Source: an uncultured Verrucomicrobiota bacterium (lineage in GTDB: Bacteria > Verrucomicrobiota > Verrucomicrobiia > Limisphaerales > UBA9464). Taken from it: a DNA stretch of 64,000 nt. The notes under the pieces were generated by a model. The model saw nothing but the letters and a program-made list of their open reading frames with translations, was not told the DNA's origin and ran no database searches. Both the position numbers and the translations under genes were made by a program. The stretch is from the NCBI GenBank assembly GCA_903922605.1, contig CAIXUG010000018.1, positions 1 to 64,000 on the forward strand, written 5' to 3'. Shown here piece by piece: positions 17,703-25,935 of the stretch. Numbering within the stretch: position 1 is the first letter of the stretch; every line of letters starts with the position of its first letter.

Positions 17703-18992
17703 CTACTTCTTTTCGAAGGCCTCGACGAACTTCAGCAGGCCGCGCACGTCGTGGTAGTTGGCCTTCCATTTGTGAGCCAGACCCGTCGCCAGCGGGGTGC
17801 CGTCGGCCTTTACCGATTCGAGCCAGATGCCGCTTTTCGGGTCGGTCTGATATTTGTTCACGAAACTGATCAGCCTGCCCAGCGCCACCGTGTAGGCGGC
17901 GTTGTTCGGCTGGTCGCGGAGGCCTTCGGTCAGTGCCGCGAACATCTCGGCCTGAGCCCACCAGACCTTGGCGGTGTCGGTCGCGGGAGTGTTTTCCATC
18001 CCCCGGTTGTACACGCCACCGAGCTGTTGATCCGTGCCGTTGCGCAGCGTGTGCATCAGGTAATTGTGGAGCTGCGGCCATGATGGTCGCTGGCCCAGCA
18101 CTTCCTCGGCATGCACCATCAGCCAGGCGAATTCGACGTTGGAGCCGTAGTTCAGCCCCGCGCTCTTCGGGCCGCTCAAACGGCGCCAGCCCGGGCTGAA
18201 ATGAAACGCCGCCTGCGCCGGATCCTCCGGAAAGAAGTACAGCTGGTTGAGGGCCAGCGCTTCGGCGAGCGATTCCTTCACGGTTGCGTCCTTGGTTTCG
18301 TCGTAGAGTTCCGTGAACGCCTCCATCAGGTGCAGATGGGTGTTCGCGCCCTTCGCGCCCGCCAGATCCACGATCGCCTCGGGATCGCCCCCGGACAGCG
18401 GTTGCCATTCGCGCGTGAAATGCTCCCGCCAGCCTTGGTGCGCCGGGTCGTGGGCGTGACGCTGGATTTCGCGGTAGAGCTGCAGCGCATCCTCCAGCGC
18501 CACCCGGTCACCGCTGGCCCGGTGATATTCGACGAGGGCGTAGATCACGAAGGACTGGCCGAAGAGCCGCTTGTGGGTGTCGCGCGGTTTGCCGTCGAGC
18601 GTGACACTCCAGAAATAGCCGCCCTGCTCGCGGTCGCGGAAGTGCTCGCGCAGGAACTTCACGCCGTTGGCGGCCGCCTTGAGGTAGTCGCGCTCCTTGG
18701 TGCTGAAACCCTTCCGGTGAACCTGGGAAAACGTCCAGACCATCCGCGCCTGCGTCATGATCTGCTTCTCGCTCGGCACCGAACGGCCCCGCACCGCATC
18801 GTCGGACAGCAGGTAGCCGCCGTGCTCCCAATCCACGGCGGTGTCGTACCAGTAGGGCAGGATCTTCTCGGCGAGCAGATGGCGGTAGTTCGCCGCCTCG
18901 GCCGCCAGATCGGTTGCCGCCATGCGCAGGGGCAACAGGGCGGCCAGCAGGGCCAGTACCAGCCGCAGTGAAAGGCGCTTCACGAGACTCAT
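17703..18992 (-). CDS. Exported AGE-family epimerase/isomerase (N-acylglucosamine 2-epimerase fold)
   Basis: A 429-residue protein with a signal peptide (LSLRLVLALLAALLPLRMAA) followed by an (alpha/alpha)6-barrel of the N-acylglucosamine 2-epimerase/cellobiose 2-epimerase family. Recognisable stretches are YWYDTAVDWEHGGYLLSDD near the start, KRLFGQSFVIYALVEYHRAS, NTHLHLMEAFTELYDETKD and KVWWAQAEMFAAL. These enzymes epimerise the C2 hydroxyl of sugars; a periplasmic location suggests action on oligosaccharide breakdown products. The specific sugar is not deducible. No neighbour supports a pathway. Confidence 0.88.
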   Translation of the reverse strand: MSLVKRLSLRLVLALLAALLPLRMAATDLAAEAANYRHLLAEKILPYWYDTAVDWEHGGYLLSDDAVRGRSVPSEKQIMTQARMVWTFSQVHRKGFSTKERDYLKAAANGVKFLREHFRDREQGGYFWSVTLDGKPRDTHKRLFGQSFVIYALVEYHRASGDRVALEDALQLYREIQRHAHDPAHQGWREHFTREWQPLSGGDPEAIVDLAGAKGANTHLHLMEAFTELYDETKDATVKESLAEALALNQLYFFPEDPAQAAFHFSPGWRRLSGPKSAGLNYGSNVEFAWLMVHAEEVLGQRPSWPQLHNYLMHTLRNGTDQQLGGVYNRGMENTPATDTAKVWWAQAEMFAALTEGLRDQPNNAAYTVALGRLISFVNKYQTDPKSGIWLESVKADGTPLATGLAHKWKANYHDVRGLLKFVEAFEKK

Positions 18993-19070
18993 CGCTGCCC
19001 AGCCTGCGCCGGGTTGGCGCCCGCGGTCAAATTCCGGCCTCGCTGTTGGCGAACAGGCAGCGCTGCGGCA

Positions 19071-19490
19071 TCAAGGCATCGTCTCGGCCCGCACGCGTTT
19101 GATGAGCTCGATCGGAGTAAGGATGGCGACGCCGAAGGGTTTGCCCAGGTCGAGCAAGTCGCGGTCATTGGTCACGAGCACGGCCCCGGCCGCCAGCGCG
19201 GCGGCGAGGTAACGGTCGTCCTTCACATCGCGGCTGCGCTGTTTTCCCAACGGAGCCGGCTCCACGAAATGAGCGGCGGCGGCAAACCAGCCAAGAATCG
19301 GACTCGGATCAATCTCGGGGCGGCGTTCCGCGAGCACTTCCGGCACCCGCTGCCGGCATTCGCTCCACGTCTCTGCGGACAGGATGGCCCTGGCTTGGCC
19401 GAGAGCGACCAATTCGAGCGCGTCCCTGGGATTGCCACACCACCCGATGGCGGAGATGAGCACGCCGCAATCAAAGACGCCGGGAATCAT
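19071..19490 (-). CDS. PIN-domain toxin (VapC-like) of type II toxin-antitoxin module 1
   Basis: A 139-residue PIN nuclease. Acidic active-site candidates are Asp7 (VFDCGVLISA), Glu40/Glu44, Asp91/Asp92 (VKDDRYLAAALAAGA) and Asp109/Asp111 (LVTNDRDLL). PIN toxins cleave RNA when released from their antitoxin. Its ATG overlaps the stop of the upstream antitoxin gene as ATGA, so the two are translationally coupled with antitoxin first, the usual order. RNA target unknown. Confidence 0.87.
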   Translation of the reverse strand: MIPGVFDCGVLISAIGWCGNPRDALELVALGQARAILSAETWSECRQRVPEVLAERRPEIDPSPILGWFAAAAHFVEPAPLGKQRSRDVKDDRYLAAALAAGAVLVTNDRDLLDLGKPFGVAILTPIELIKRVRAETMP

Positions 19491-19774
19491 GGACGAGCCA
19501 GCTGGGCTGCTCGCTTCGTGTCGGCGGCCCGCCCGGCTTTCACCTGGCGTTCGATGTCCTGCTCAATTCCGGGCGTTACCGGATCGCGCGGGAGCGTGGC
19601 CATGATGCCTTTGAACTGCTGGTAGCGTTCCGCCATCTCCTCGCGCAGCAGGGCCCGAAGGCCGGCGCGGACCACGTCACTGGCGTTGCCGTACAATCCG
19701 GAGCGCACCCGCTGCTCAATCTGGGTATCCAGCTCGGACGTCAGCGAGATGTTCCTCGTCTTCGGTCGGGACAC
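19487..19774 (-). CDS. ParD-like ribbon-helix-helix antitoxin of module 1
   Basis: About 95 residues from a GTG at 19774, which has a GGA five bases upstream; the frame stays open to 19954 but the upstream residues look non-coding. The segment NISLTSELDTQIEQRVRSGL then ASDVVRAGLRALLREE matches the CopG/ParD ribbon-helix-helix fold that binds its own promoter and the toxin. The remaining C-terminal half is charged and probably wraps the toxin. A ParD-type antitoxin is more often paired with a ParE toxin; pairing with PIN is less common but known. Confidence 0.8.
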   Translation of the reverse strand: MSRPKTRNISLTSELDTQIEQRVRSGLYGNASDVVRAGLRALLREEMAERYQQFKGIMATLPRDPVTPGIEQDIERQVKAGRAADTKRAAQLARP

Positions 19775-19799
19775 TTTTCCAGGAAGCACTAAAACCCGA

Positions 19800-19826
19800 T
19801 TGGCCTGGCTGGCCTGGTTGGCCGTC
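19800..19826. repeat. Three degenerate nonamers (TTGGCCTGG-like)
   Basis: TTGGCCTGG, CTGGCCTGG and TTGGCCGTC lie head to tail just upstream of the module 1 antitoxin start. A similar pair, TTGGCCTCG and TTGGCCTCT, lies at 39085-39102. No other feature is visible between 19827 and 20035. Confidence 0.45.
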
Positions 19827-20035
19827 TTCCGGGAGTCAAGGGTTCTGTGTGCCCTGACCCGGATGGTCGCGCCGGTTTTTGGCTTCATCGGGCGCGAAGC
19901 TACCATGCTGCCAAAGATTGGCAATGTTTGACTGCATGGACGGTCTGCGACCAATTGCCCTTGGGACGCTTCACGGGATTGGTCGTTGTCCCAGTCTGCT
20001 CTGGGCCTGCTGCTGGCAGGCCGAGGCCAAGGGCT

Positions 20036-20452
20036 CTATTCGGAGGTTTTCAACAGTGTCAGGAAACGGGTCGGGGTGACAATGTCCACGCCCCGCACTT
20101 CACCGAGTGGTAGGAGATGCTTCTTGTCACCCGTTACCAGCCAGCCGGCTTCGGCGGTCACGGCGCACTCGAGCACCATGTCATCGTCCGGATCGGGTGA
20201 TATGCCCGAAAGCCAGACGGTGGGAAACACCAGTTCAGCGGCCTCGGCAAGGGCTGCTGCCCAAGGTGCCGGTTCACGATCCGGATAGTCGGGTCGCAGC
20301 CGCTCCACGATTTCAACATACTCGGCAAGCAGTTCCGGACTGACGGCAGCGATGAACTCACCCCGTGCCCACGCCTCAAGACACCGCCGTGGCGCGCCAT
20401 TCCAGAACGCGGCTGCAACGACGACGTTCGTGTCGAACACGACCGCCTTCAT
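20036..20452 (-). CDS. PIN-domain toxin of type II toxin-antitoxin module 2
   Basis: A 138-residue PIN protein of the putative-toxin family typified by MKAVVFDTNVVVAAAFWNG. Candidate catalytic acids are Asp7, Glu44 (AEYVEIVERL), Asp90/Asp91 (PDPDDDMVLECA) and Asp109 (LVTGDKKHLL). The PDPDDD motif and the VTGDKKHLL ending are characteristic of this subgroup. The start codon overlaps the stop of the AbrB-like antitoxin gene (ATGA), giving translational coupling. Its relatedness to the module 1 toxin is only at fold level. Confidence 0.9.
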   Translation of the reverse strand: MKAVVFDTNVVVAAAFWNGAPRRCLEAWARGEFIAAVSPELLAEYVEIVERLRPDYPDREPAPWAAALAEAAELVFPTVWLSGISPDPDDDMVLECAVTAEAGWLVTGDKKHLLPLGEVRGVDIVTPTRFLTLLKTSE

Positions 20453-20715
20453 TTCTGGGATCGGCGCCGCACGGCACGTGCCTCATGGACCTGCTGGTCC
20501 AGCCGGGTTTCATCGGCGGACGTGAGGGTCGGATGATTTCGCCCGGCGGAGAGCAAGGAGCGCACCCGTGCGGGCGTGAGCGGCTGACGCTTGCGGATCA
20601 CGATCAACCCGTCCGCAAAGCCGATGTCCACCTGATCGCCCTGCTTCAGCCGGGCCTGTTCCCGGAGAGCCTCAGGAATCACCAACTGGCCCTTGCTGGA
20701 AATCGTTGCCGTCAT
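20449..20715 (-). CDS. AbrB/MazE/SpoVT-type antitoxin of module 2
   Basis: An 88-residue swapped-hairpin AbrB DNA-binding protein: TATISSKGQLVIPEALREQA followed by LKQGDQVDIGFADGLIVIRK is the full domain, with a charged tail (residues 50-88) likely to bind the toxin. It precedes the PIN toxin and overlaps it by 4 bases. A perfect short palindrome lies 17 bases upstream of its ATG and is a likely autoregulatory operator. Confidence 0.92.
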   Translation of the reverse strand: MTATISSKGQLVIPEALREQARLKQGDQVDIGFADGLIVIRKRQPLTPARVRSLLSAGRNHPTLTSADETRLDQQVHEARAVRRRSQK

Positions 20716-20731
20716 GACGCGGTAAGATTGG

Positions 20732-20747
20732 ACTTACTGGAGTAAGT
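20732..20747 (-). promoter_or_regulatory. Candidate operator for antitoxin module 2
   Basis: ACTTACTGGAGTAAGT has perfect 7-base arms around a 2-base centre and lies just upstream of the AbrB-like antitoxin start at 20715. AbrB-type antitoxins usually repress their own promoter by binding such dyads. Binding is inferred. Confidence 0.55.
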
Positions 20748-20803
20748 TTCAAGCTGGAAGCGTCGCCTCCGGAGCGATGGCTGAAAGGGAGGGGAAAAAG
20801 AAA

Positions 20804-20880
20804 TGGTCGGGACGACAGGATTTGAACCTGCGACATCTTGGTCCCAAACCAAGCGCTCTACCAGGCTGAGCCACGTCCCG
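20804..20880 (-). tRNA. tRNA-Pro (anticodon TGG)
   Basis: On the minus strand the 5' end CGGGACG pairs with CGTCCCG at the 3' end, followed by discriminator A and an encoded CCA (20806-20804). The D-arm contains GGCTCAGCCTGGTAGAGC, the anticodon stem-loop is CTTGG-TTTGGGA-CCAAG giving anticodon TGG, and the T-arm is CAGGTTCAAATCCTG. All four stems fold normally. It reads the CCN proline codons, mainly CCA and CCG. Confidence 0.97.
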
Positions 20881-20927
20881 AACCGCCGCCACAGTCCACC
20901 GCCAAGGCCGCCGGAGCAAGCCTCTTG

Positions 20928-22721
20928 TCAGCGCAGGGTTTTCAGCCGCTTCAACTGACGGGCCAGATCAGCGTTGGTGGGGTCGCGGCGGACGGCCTCC
21001 TCCATCAGGCTGATGGCCTCGGGGCGGTTGCCTTGGTCGAGCCGGATCTGGGCGAGCGAGGTGCGGGCGAGGTTGTCGTCCGGATCGGCCTGCAGCGCGA
21101 CCGTGAAATGCTCCGCCGCCTCTTCGGGGCGGTTCTGTTCCTGCGCCAGAATGCCCAGGTTGCCGTGGGCGCGCCCGTGGGCCGGATTCGCCTCGACTGC
21201 CCGCTGGAACTCCTCCAGGGCCGGGCCGGTGCGACCTTCCAGCCGGTGGATGACGCCGAGAAAGTAATGGCCCTCGTCATTCGCCGGATCCAGCGCCAGC
21301 GCGTTGGTCAGTGCCTGGAAGGCGCCGGCACGGTCGCCGAGCCCGAGTTTGGCGCGGCCGAGATTCACGAGGGCGACGGCGTTGGTCGGGTTCGCCTTCA
21401 GCCGCCCCTCGTTGTAAACGACGATATCCCGTACGGTTTGCGTGGTGATGGCGCGGTCCAGCGCAATCCGGTCGCGCGCGGTGCGGGGCAGGAGCTGGAA
21501 CCACAGCTCGGCCATCTCGTCGCTGGTGCTCATGCCGAAGCCCACGCGGCGCGGCGGGTTGGAAGGGTTGCGCGGATTGGCCACCGTGTTGTCGAAGACG
21601 AACTTCATCCCGAGTTTCGTCCCGCGCGGCAGGAACACCGGCGTGACATACCGGTAATCGCCCTGCCAGTTGAAGTCCCAGTCCGGGATGGTGAGCAGGT
21701 CGCGGCGCGTCTTGTCCGGCAGCTCGGCCCAGGCCTCGATGCGCCGGCCCAGATAGTGCGTGTGCGGCAGCAGCCCGAGCAGGTCGGCGTCGCCGGGAAC
21801 CACGAATTCCCGGGTGTAAACGAGATTGGACTGTCCCGCCGGCAGGTCGAGGTCGTAAACGTTCAACCCCAGCTTCAGCGGCTGGTTCGTCGCCGGCGAA
21901 TCGGCGAACCACAGGCCCACGCTGGCCTGGATCGCCTCCGGCTTGCCCCCGGGCTGCAGGTGCATCTGCATGACGATGTCCGTGCCCGGGTCCAGCTTCC
22001 AACCCATGCCGGGCGGCAGCGGCAGCGTGCGTTTGCCCGGCTGCCAGCTCAGGAAATAGCCGCCGGGACTGTGTACTTCCGTGGGCGAGTCCATGCCCCC
22101 GAAGCCAACCACGGGATCGGCGGCGTCGAGGCGCTGGATGTCGGCGGTGCGCCCGACGTAAAGGAAGGCGTGATGCACCTGACGCGAACCGGGATGGAAC
22201 TCAAAGGCGCGAATCCAGCGGGGACGGTCCAGCGGCTGCGTGAGCGGCAGCGCGAAATGGCGGTACACGTCGCGCCCGCCCGGCTGGAGCGTGTACGCCG
22301 CCGGCATCTGCGCCACGACATCGGGCGGGCCGAGCTGCCATTCGCCGGGCCAGGTGGGCAGGACCGGCAGATCCTTGGCGTCGCCTTCAGCCAATCCGTC
22401 GGCGAGCCAGGCCTTGAAGACCGCGATCTCCGTCTCGGTGAGCCGCCGGTCGCCGACGAATTCGTTCGTCGGACCCGTGGGCAGCCACGGCGGCATGAAG
22501 CGGCGGCCGGTCACATCGGCGAGATCGGTCGCGTGCTTGCGGCAGTCGGCCAAGGTGAGCAACGGGAACGGCCCGCCCTGGCCCGGCCGATGGCAGGGAG
22601 CGCAGTGCTGAAAGACGATCGGGGCCACGTCGTGGCTGAAGGTGGTGGCCGCCCGGGCCCTTCCCCCCAGACCCAGCATGGTCAGCAGGGCGAGACGGAG
22701 CAGGTGATGGTGAAGCTTCAT
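20928..22721 (-). CDS. Cytochrome c / PHM-like copper monooxygenase / TPR fusion protein
   Basis: A 597-residue exported protein with three parts. After a signal peptide, Cys40-x2-Cys43-His44 (QHCAPCHRPG) is a c-type haem site. Residues about 150-430 resemble the copper type II ascorbate-dependent monooxygenase fold: His183-His184 (QVHHAFLYV), His254 (MQMHLQPGG), the His320-x-His322 pair (LLPHTHYLGRR) and Met403 in STSDEMAELWF match the order of the CuH and CuM ligands of peptidylglycine hydroxylating monooxygenase. Residues about 430-590 are TPR repeats (ALVNLGRAKLGLGDRAGAFQ and similar). The gene overlaps the redoxin gene upstream by 4 bases. Substrate unknown. Confidence 0.85.
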   Translation of the reverse strand: MKLHHHLLRLALLTMLGLGGRARAATTFSHDVAPIVFQHCAPCHRPGQGGPFPLLTLADCRKHATDLADVTGRRFMPPWLPTGPTNEFVGDRRLTETEIAVFKAWLADGLAEGDAKDLPVLPTWPGEWQLGPPDVVAQMPAAYTLQPGGRDVYRHFALPLTQPLDRPRWIRAFEFHPGSRQVHHAFLYVGRTADIQRLDAADPVVGFGGMDSPTEVHSPGGYFLSWQPGKRTLPLPPGMGWKLDPGTDIVMQMHLQPGGKPEAIQASVGLWFADSPATNQPLKLGLNVYDLDLPAGQSNLVYTREFVVPGDADLLGLLPHTHYLGRRIEAWAELPDKTRRDLLTIPDWDFNWQGDYRYVTPVFLPRGTKLGMKFVFDNTVANPRNPSNPPRRVGFGMSTSDEMAELWFQLLPRTARDRIALDRAITTQTVRDIVVYNEGRLKANPTNAVALVNLGRAKLGLGDRAGAFQALTNALALDPANDEGHYFLGVIHRLEGRTGPALEEFQRAVEANPAHGRAHGNLGILAQEQNRPEEAAEHFTVALQADPDDNLARTSLAQIRLDQGNRPEAISLMEEAVRRDPTNADLARQLKRLKTLR

Positions 22722-23329
22722 GGCAGGGCGACCAGATGACAGCCGACGGCGCGCGTTTCGGCGGGTTCGGGCCGCTGCCCGTTGAGCACGGCGGTCAGGG
22801 CCAGCTCCAGGTCGTGCCGGGTCGGTTCGGGCTTGGCCTGGCCGAGCCCGGCATAGCGGTCGTCGATGCGCCCGCGATACAGCACTTCGCCGGTGGGCGA
22901 CACCACAAGCGCGGAGGGCGTGACCTGCACGTTCGCGAGGTGGGAGAGCTTCAGCCCGGGATCACGCAGCGGCAGGCCGGGCAGGGCGTATTCCGTCGCG
23001 TGCTGGCGGACCGAGGCGTCGGTCTCATCGGCGTTGGGATATACAAAGCGGAAGGCGACGCCACGCGGACCGAACGTCTCCTGCAGCCGGCGCAGTTCGG
23101 GGATGGCGCGGTTGGAGATTGGACACTCGTTGGCGAGGAAGACACACACGATGGCGCGGTTCGTGCCCACGGCCAGCGGCCGCACGGAATGACCGCCGAC
23201 ATCCGGCAGCGTGAGCTCCGCCGGGAGAGGTGACGCCTCAGGCGGTCGGGGCGCGGCATGCGCGCTACCTATCAGCGAACCGCCCAGCAGAAGCAGGGGC
23301 AGCAAACGGAACGGGCGGCGATGATTCAT
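22718..23329 (-). CDS. Exported redoxin (AhpC/TSA-like thioredoxin fold)
   Basis: A 203-residue protein with a signal peptide (LLPLLLLGGSLIGSAHA) and a thioredoxin-like fold. The active-site region is IVCVFLANECPISNRAIPEL with the conserved Cys69 and no CxxC partner; another Cys lies near the C-terminus in VGCHLVAL. The cis-Pro segment is VTPSALVVSPTG. Its stop overlaps the start of the cytochrome c/monooxygenase gene (ATGA), so the two are probably made together. In several PVC and acidobacterial proteins these modules are fused in one chain, supporting a shared periplasmic redox function. Confidence 0.85.
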   Translation of the reverse strand: MNHRRPFRLLPLLLLGGSLIGSAHAAPRPPEASPLPAELTLPDVGGHSVRPLAVGTNRAIVCVFLANECPISNRAIPELRRLQETFGPRGVAFRFVYPNADETDASVRQHATEYALPGLPLRDPGLKLSHLANVQVTPSALVVSPTGEVLYRGRIDDRYAGLGQAKPEPTRHDLELALTAVLNGQRPEPAETRAVGCHLVALP

Positions 23330-23368
23330 GGAGGTGCGACGCCAAGGAAGCAGAGCCGCCGCGGCAGC

Positions 23369-24232
23369 TCAAGCCCGGGCGCTGGCCGGGCGAAAAACAA
23401 TGGGCGCGGCGGTCGTGGCGGTGCCCACACCGTTGGTGCTGCCACGCCGGTAGCCGGCGAGATCGAGCGTCACGTGCAGGTAGCCCAGCTCGCGGAAGCG
23501 CGCCGCCACGGTGGCGTACTGGTCATCGGCGAGGAGGCGCGGGATTTCTGCCGGCCCGACCTCGATCCGGGCCAGGTGTCCTTGGGTCAGCTCATGGTGC
23601 CGCACCCGCACGTCGAAAAACCCGAGGTCGCGCAGAAAATATTCCGCCTCCTCAACCATGAGCAGCTTGGCGGGCGTGACGGCCTCCCCGGTCGGGATGC
23701 GCGAGCTGAGGCAGGCCAGCTGCGGCTTGTCGGCGGTGGGCAGGCCAAGGCGGGCGCTCAGCGCGCGGATTTCCGCCTTGGTAAGGCCGGCCTCCTTGAG
23801 CGGGGCACGGATCTGAAACTCGGTGGCGGCCTGGGCACCGGGCCGGTGGTCGCCCACGTCGCTGGCGTTTTCCCCGTAGGCGATCACGGCAAAGCCCTCC
23901 GCACGGGCCAGCGGGATGAGCTCGCTGAAGAGGGCATGCTTGCAGAAGTAGCAGCGGTTCGTCGGGTTCGCGAGGTAACGGTCGTCGGCGAACTCGGCGG
24001 TGTTCACCACCCGCAGCGGAATCTGGAACTGTGCCGCGATCTCCACCGCCTCGCGCAGCTCGCGACGGGGCAGGCTGGGCGAATCGGCGATGGCCGCCAG
24101 GGAGCGTTCCCCAAGCATATCGTGCGCGACCCGCGCCAGCAGCACCGAGTCCACGCCGCCCGAATAGGCGACGAGGCAGGACCCATACTCGCGAAGCAAC
24201 TCGCGGAGGCGGTTGAACTTGGCTTCCAGCAC
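23369..24232 (-). CDS. larE: ATP-dependent sulfur transferase LarE-like (lactate racemase cofactor family)
   Basis: About 287 residues from a GTG at 24232; the frame is open to 24367 but the first 45 residues look non-coding and overlap the O-antigen ligase gene. The PP-loop is VAYSGGVDSVLLARVA. LarE adds sulfur to the nicotinic-acid-derived precursor of the nickel-pincer cofactor. The protein has NRCYFCKHALFSEL (CxxC) and LACLSSRIPTGE, a three-cysteine set like that of LarE proteins reported to use an Fe-S cluster rather than sacrificing one cysteine. No larA, larB or larC is in the window, so an alternative sulfur-transfer role is possible. Confidence 0.85.
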   Translation of the reverse strand: MLEAKFNRLRELLREYGSCLVAYSGGVDSVLLARVAHDMLGERSLAAIADSPSLPRRELREAVEIAAQFQIPLRVVNTAEFADDRYLANPTNRCYFCKHALFSELIPLARAEGFAVIAYGENASDVGDHRPGAQAATEFQIRAPLKEAGLTKAEIRALSARLGLPTADKPQLACLSSRIPTGEAVTPAKLLMVEEAEYFLRDLGFFDVRVRHHELTQGHLARIEVGPAEIPRLLADDQYATVAARFRELGYLHVTLDLAGYRRGSTNGVGTATTAAPIVFRPASARA

Positions 24233-24344
24233 CGAGAAAGAATGGCCGTGAAACGCGGAATGTCTAGCGGTCAACCGGCCGCACCCCGGCGGCGGGTGTT
24301 TGCCGCTTGGGTTTTGAACCGCCTTCCGGCATTGCTTGGGGACA

Positions 24345-25814
24345 ATGGACGCGATGCCCGCACGCACGCCGGCGATCTACCGGCATCTGGACACCGCCTC
24401 GGGCGCCCTGCTGCTGTTCATGACGGTGTGGGCGCCGTGGGCCTTCGGCTGCACCACCTCCTGGGCGATCCGGGTGATGAATGTCGCCAGCTACGCCCTC
24501 GGCCTGCTCCTGCTGGTGAAGTGGATCGTGCGCTGGCGCACGGGCCACACCCCGGCCCGCTGGTCGGAGCCGACACCCGCCGGACGCTGGGTCGTGCGGC
24601 TGCTGGCCTTCCTGTCGGTGGCGATCCTGGCCTACGTGTTGATCGGGGCGCTGAACTACCGGGCGACGGCCAGCTATTCCCGGGCCGGGGTGGAATTCCT
24701 TTACAGCGAGCGATTGCCCATTCCATGGCTGCCCGCCACCTACGATAGGTTGGAGACCTGGCCGACCTTCTGGAACTGGCTGGGCATCGCGCTGTCCTTC
24801 TGGGCGGCGCGGGACTGGGTGCTGGGCAAGTCGCGCCGGGAACGGCGGCAGGAGGACGAGCCAGTGGCCCCGTTCCCCTCGGAACGCCTCACCGTCTGGC
24901 TGTGGACGCTGGTGATCAACAGCTCGCTGCTGGCACTGGAGTGCATCCTGCAACGCCTCGACGGCACGGATAAGCTTCTGTGGCTGGTCAAACCGGCCGC
25001 GGGCAACACCGCCGACTTCCGTTTCGGCCCCTATGCCTACCGGACGAATGCGGCGCAATATTTCAACCTGGTCTGGCCGGTCGCGCTCGGTTTCTGGTGG
25101 GCGCTCCACTCGGCCTACCGCGAGAAGCACGGCCCCCGGGCCAAGCTGGGCGGCGGCGCGCAGGTGCTGCTGCTGCCCTGCACGCTGCTGCTGGCAGCTT
25201 GCCCGATCATTTCCTCGAGCCGCGGCGGGGCCATGATCATGGTGGCCCTGACGGCGGCGGCGGTCCTGGTGGTGCTGCTCGTGCGCGGGTTCAAGGGATG
25301 GATCGGCCCGGTCGGGCTGGGTGCCCTGCTCATCGGGGCCCTCGGTTTCGGCCTGCTGCTCGGCGGGGAAGGGCTGTCGCAGCGCTTTGCGAAAAGCGGC
25401 CTGGACCTGAACGGGCGGGCGGAGATTTATGAGGCGGCGCACCGGATGCTGCCGGACTTCGTGTGGTTGGGGAGTGGGGCGGGCACCTTCCCGTCGCTGT
25501 ATCCCCTCTACCGGGTCCGCACGCAGGACCCCTGGGCAAACTATGCGCACAACGACTGGCTGGAGACCCGGATCACTTTGGGTTGGATCGGGTTGGGTGT
25601 TCTTGTGCTCATGCTGCTCTGCGTGCCCACACTCGCCAGCCAGAACCGGCGGTGGGGCGTATCTGGGGAGTTTACAGCTCTCGTCGGGGTCGCCCTGGCC
25701 GGGATGCTGTCGCACGCCGTGTTTGATTTCCCGTTCCGGATTCATTCCCTGCTGTTTCTGTTCTGTTTCCTGCTTGCCGTGGTAAGTGGCCTAGGACGGA
25801 AACAGGCTTCCTAG
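24345..25814 (+). CDS. O-antigen ligase/Wzy-type integral membrane protein
   Basis: A polytopic inner-membrane protein of about 489 residues with roughly a dozen hydrophobic segments (LLLFMTVWAPWAFGC, LLAFLSVAILAYVLIGAL and others). The Wzy_C-type signature is SSRGGAMIMVALTAAAVL followed much later by NYAHNDWLETRITLGWIGLG, the usual His-Asn region on a periplasmic loop. It would ligate or polymerise surface polysaccharide on undecaprenyl carrier. Starts at 24336 (TTG), 24345 and 24354 are all possible. The next gene downstream, an initiating glycosyl-phosphotransferase, fits the same surface-glycan pathway. Confidence 0.87.
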   Translation: MDAMPARTPAIYRHLDTASGALLLFMTVWAPWAFGCTTSWAIRVMNVASYALGLLLLVKWIVRWRTGHTPARWSEPTPAGRWVVRLLAFLSVAILAYVLIGALNYRATASYSRAGVEFLYSERLPIPWLPATYDRLETWPTFWNWLGIALSFWAARDWVLGKSRRERRQEDEPVAPFPSERLTVWLWTLVINSSLLALECILQRLDGTDKLLWLVKPAAGNTADFRFGPYAYRTNAAQYFNLVWPVALGFWWALHSAYREKHGPRAKLGGGAQVLLLPCTLLLAACPIISSSRGGAMIMVALTAAAVLVVLLVRGFKGWIGPVGLGALLIGALGFGLLLGGEGLSQRFAKSGLDLNGRAEIYEAAHRMLPDFVWLGSGAGTFPSLYPLYRVRTQDPWANYAHNDWLETRITLGWIGLGVLVLMLLCVPTLASQNRRWGVSGEFTALVGVALAGMLSHAVFDFPFRIHSLLFLFCFLLAVVSGLGRKQAS

Positions 25815-25935
25815 GGAACAAAGCCTGCTCGACGGAGCTTGGCGAAACTGCCAAGCTTATCGTTGCGATTGGCTGACCAGCCAAACTGCCTGACCATCCG
25901 ACCGAGTATTTCGCAAAATTGGGCGTATTTTCCCG

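Noticed and set aside
20838-22739. Plus-strand 633-codon frame
   Set aside because: Runs over the tRNA-Pro gene and antisense to the cytochrome/monooxygenase gene; no motif.
20800-24300. Prophage or integrative island at tRNA-Pro
   Set aside because: No integrase, attachment-site duplication or phage genes are visible on either side.
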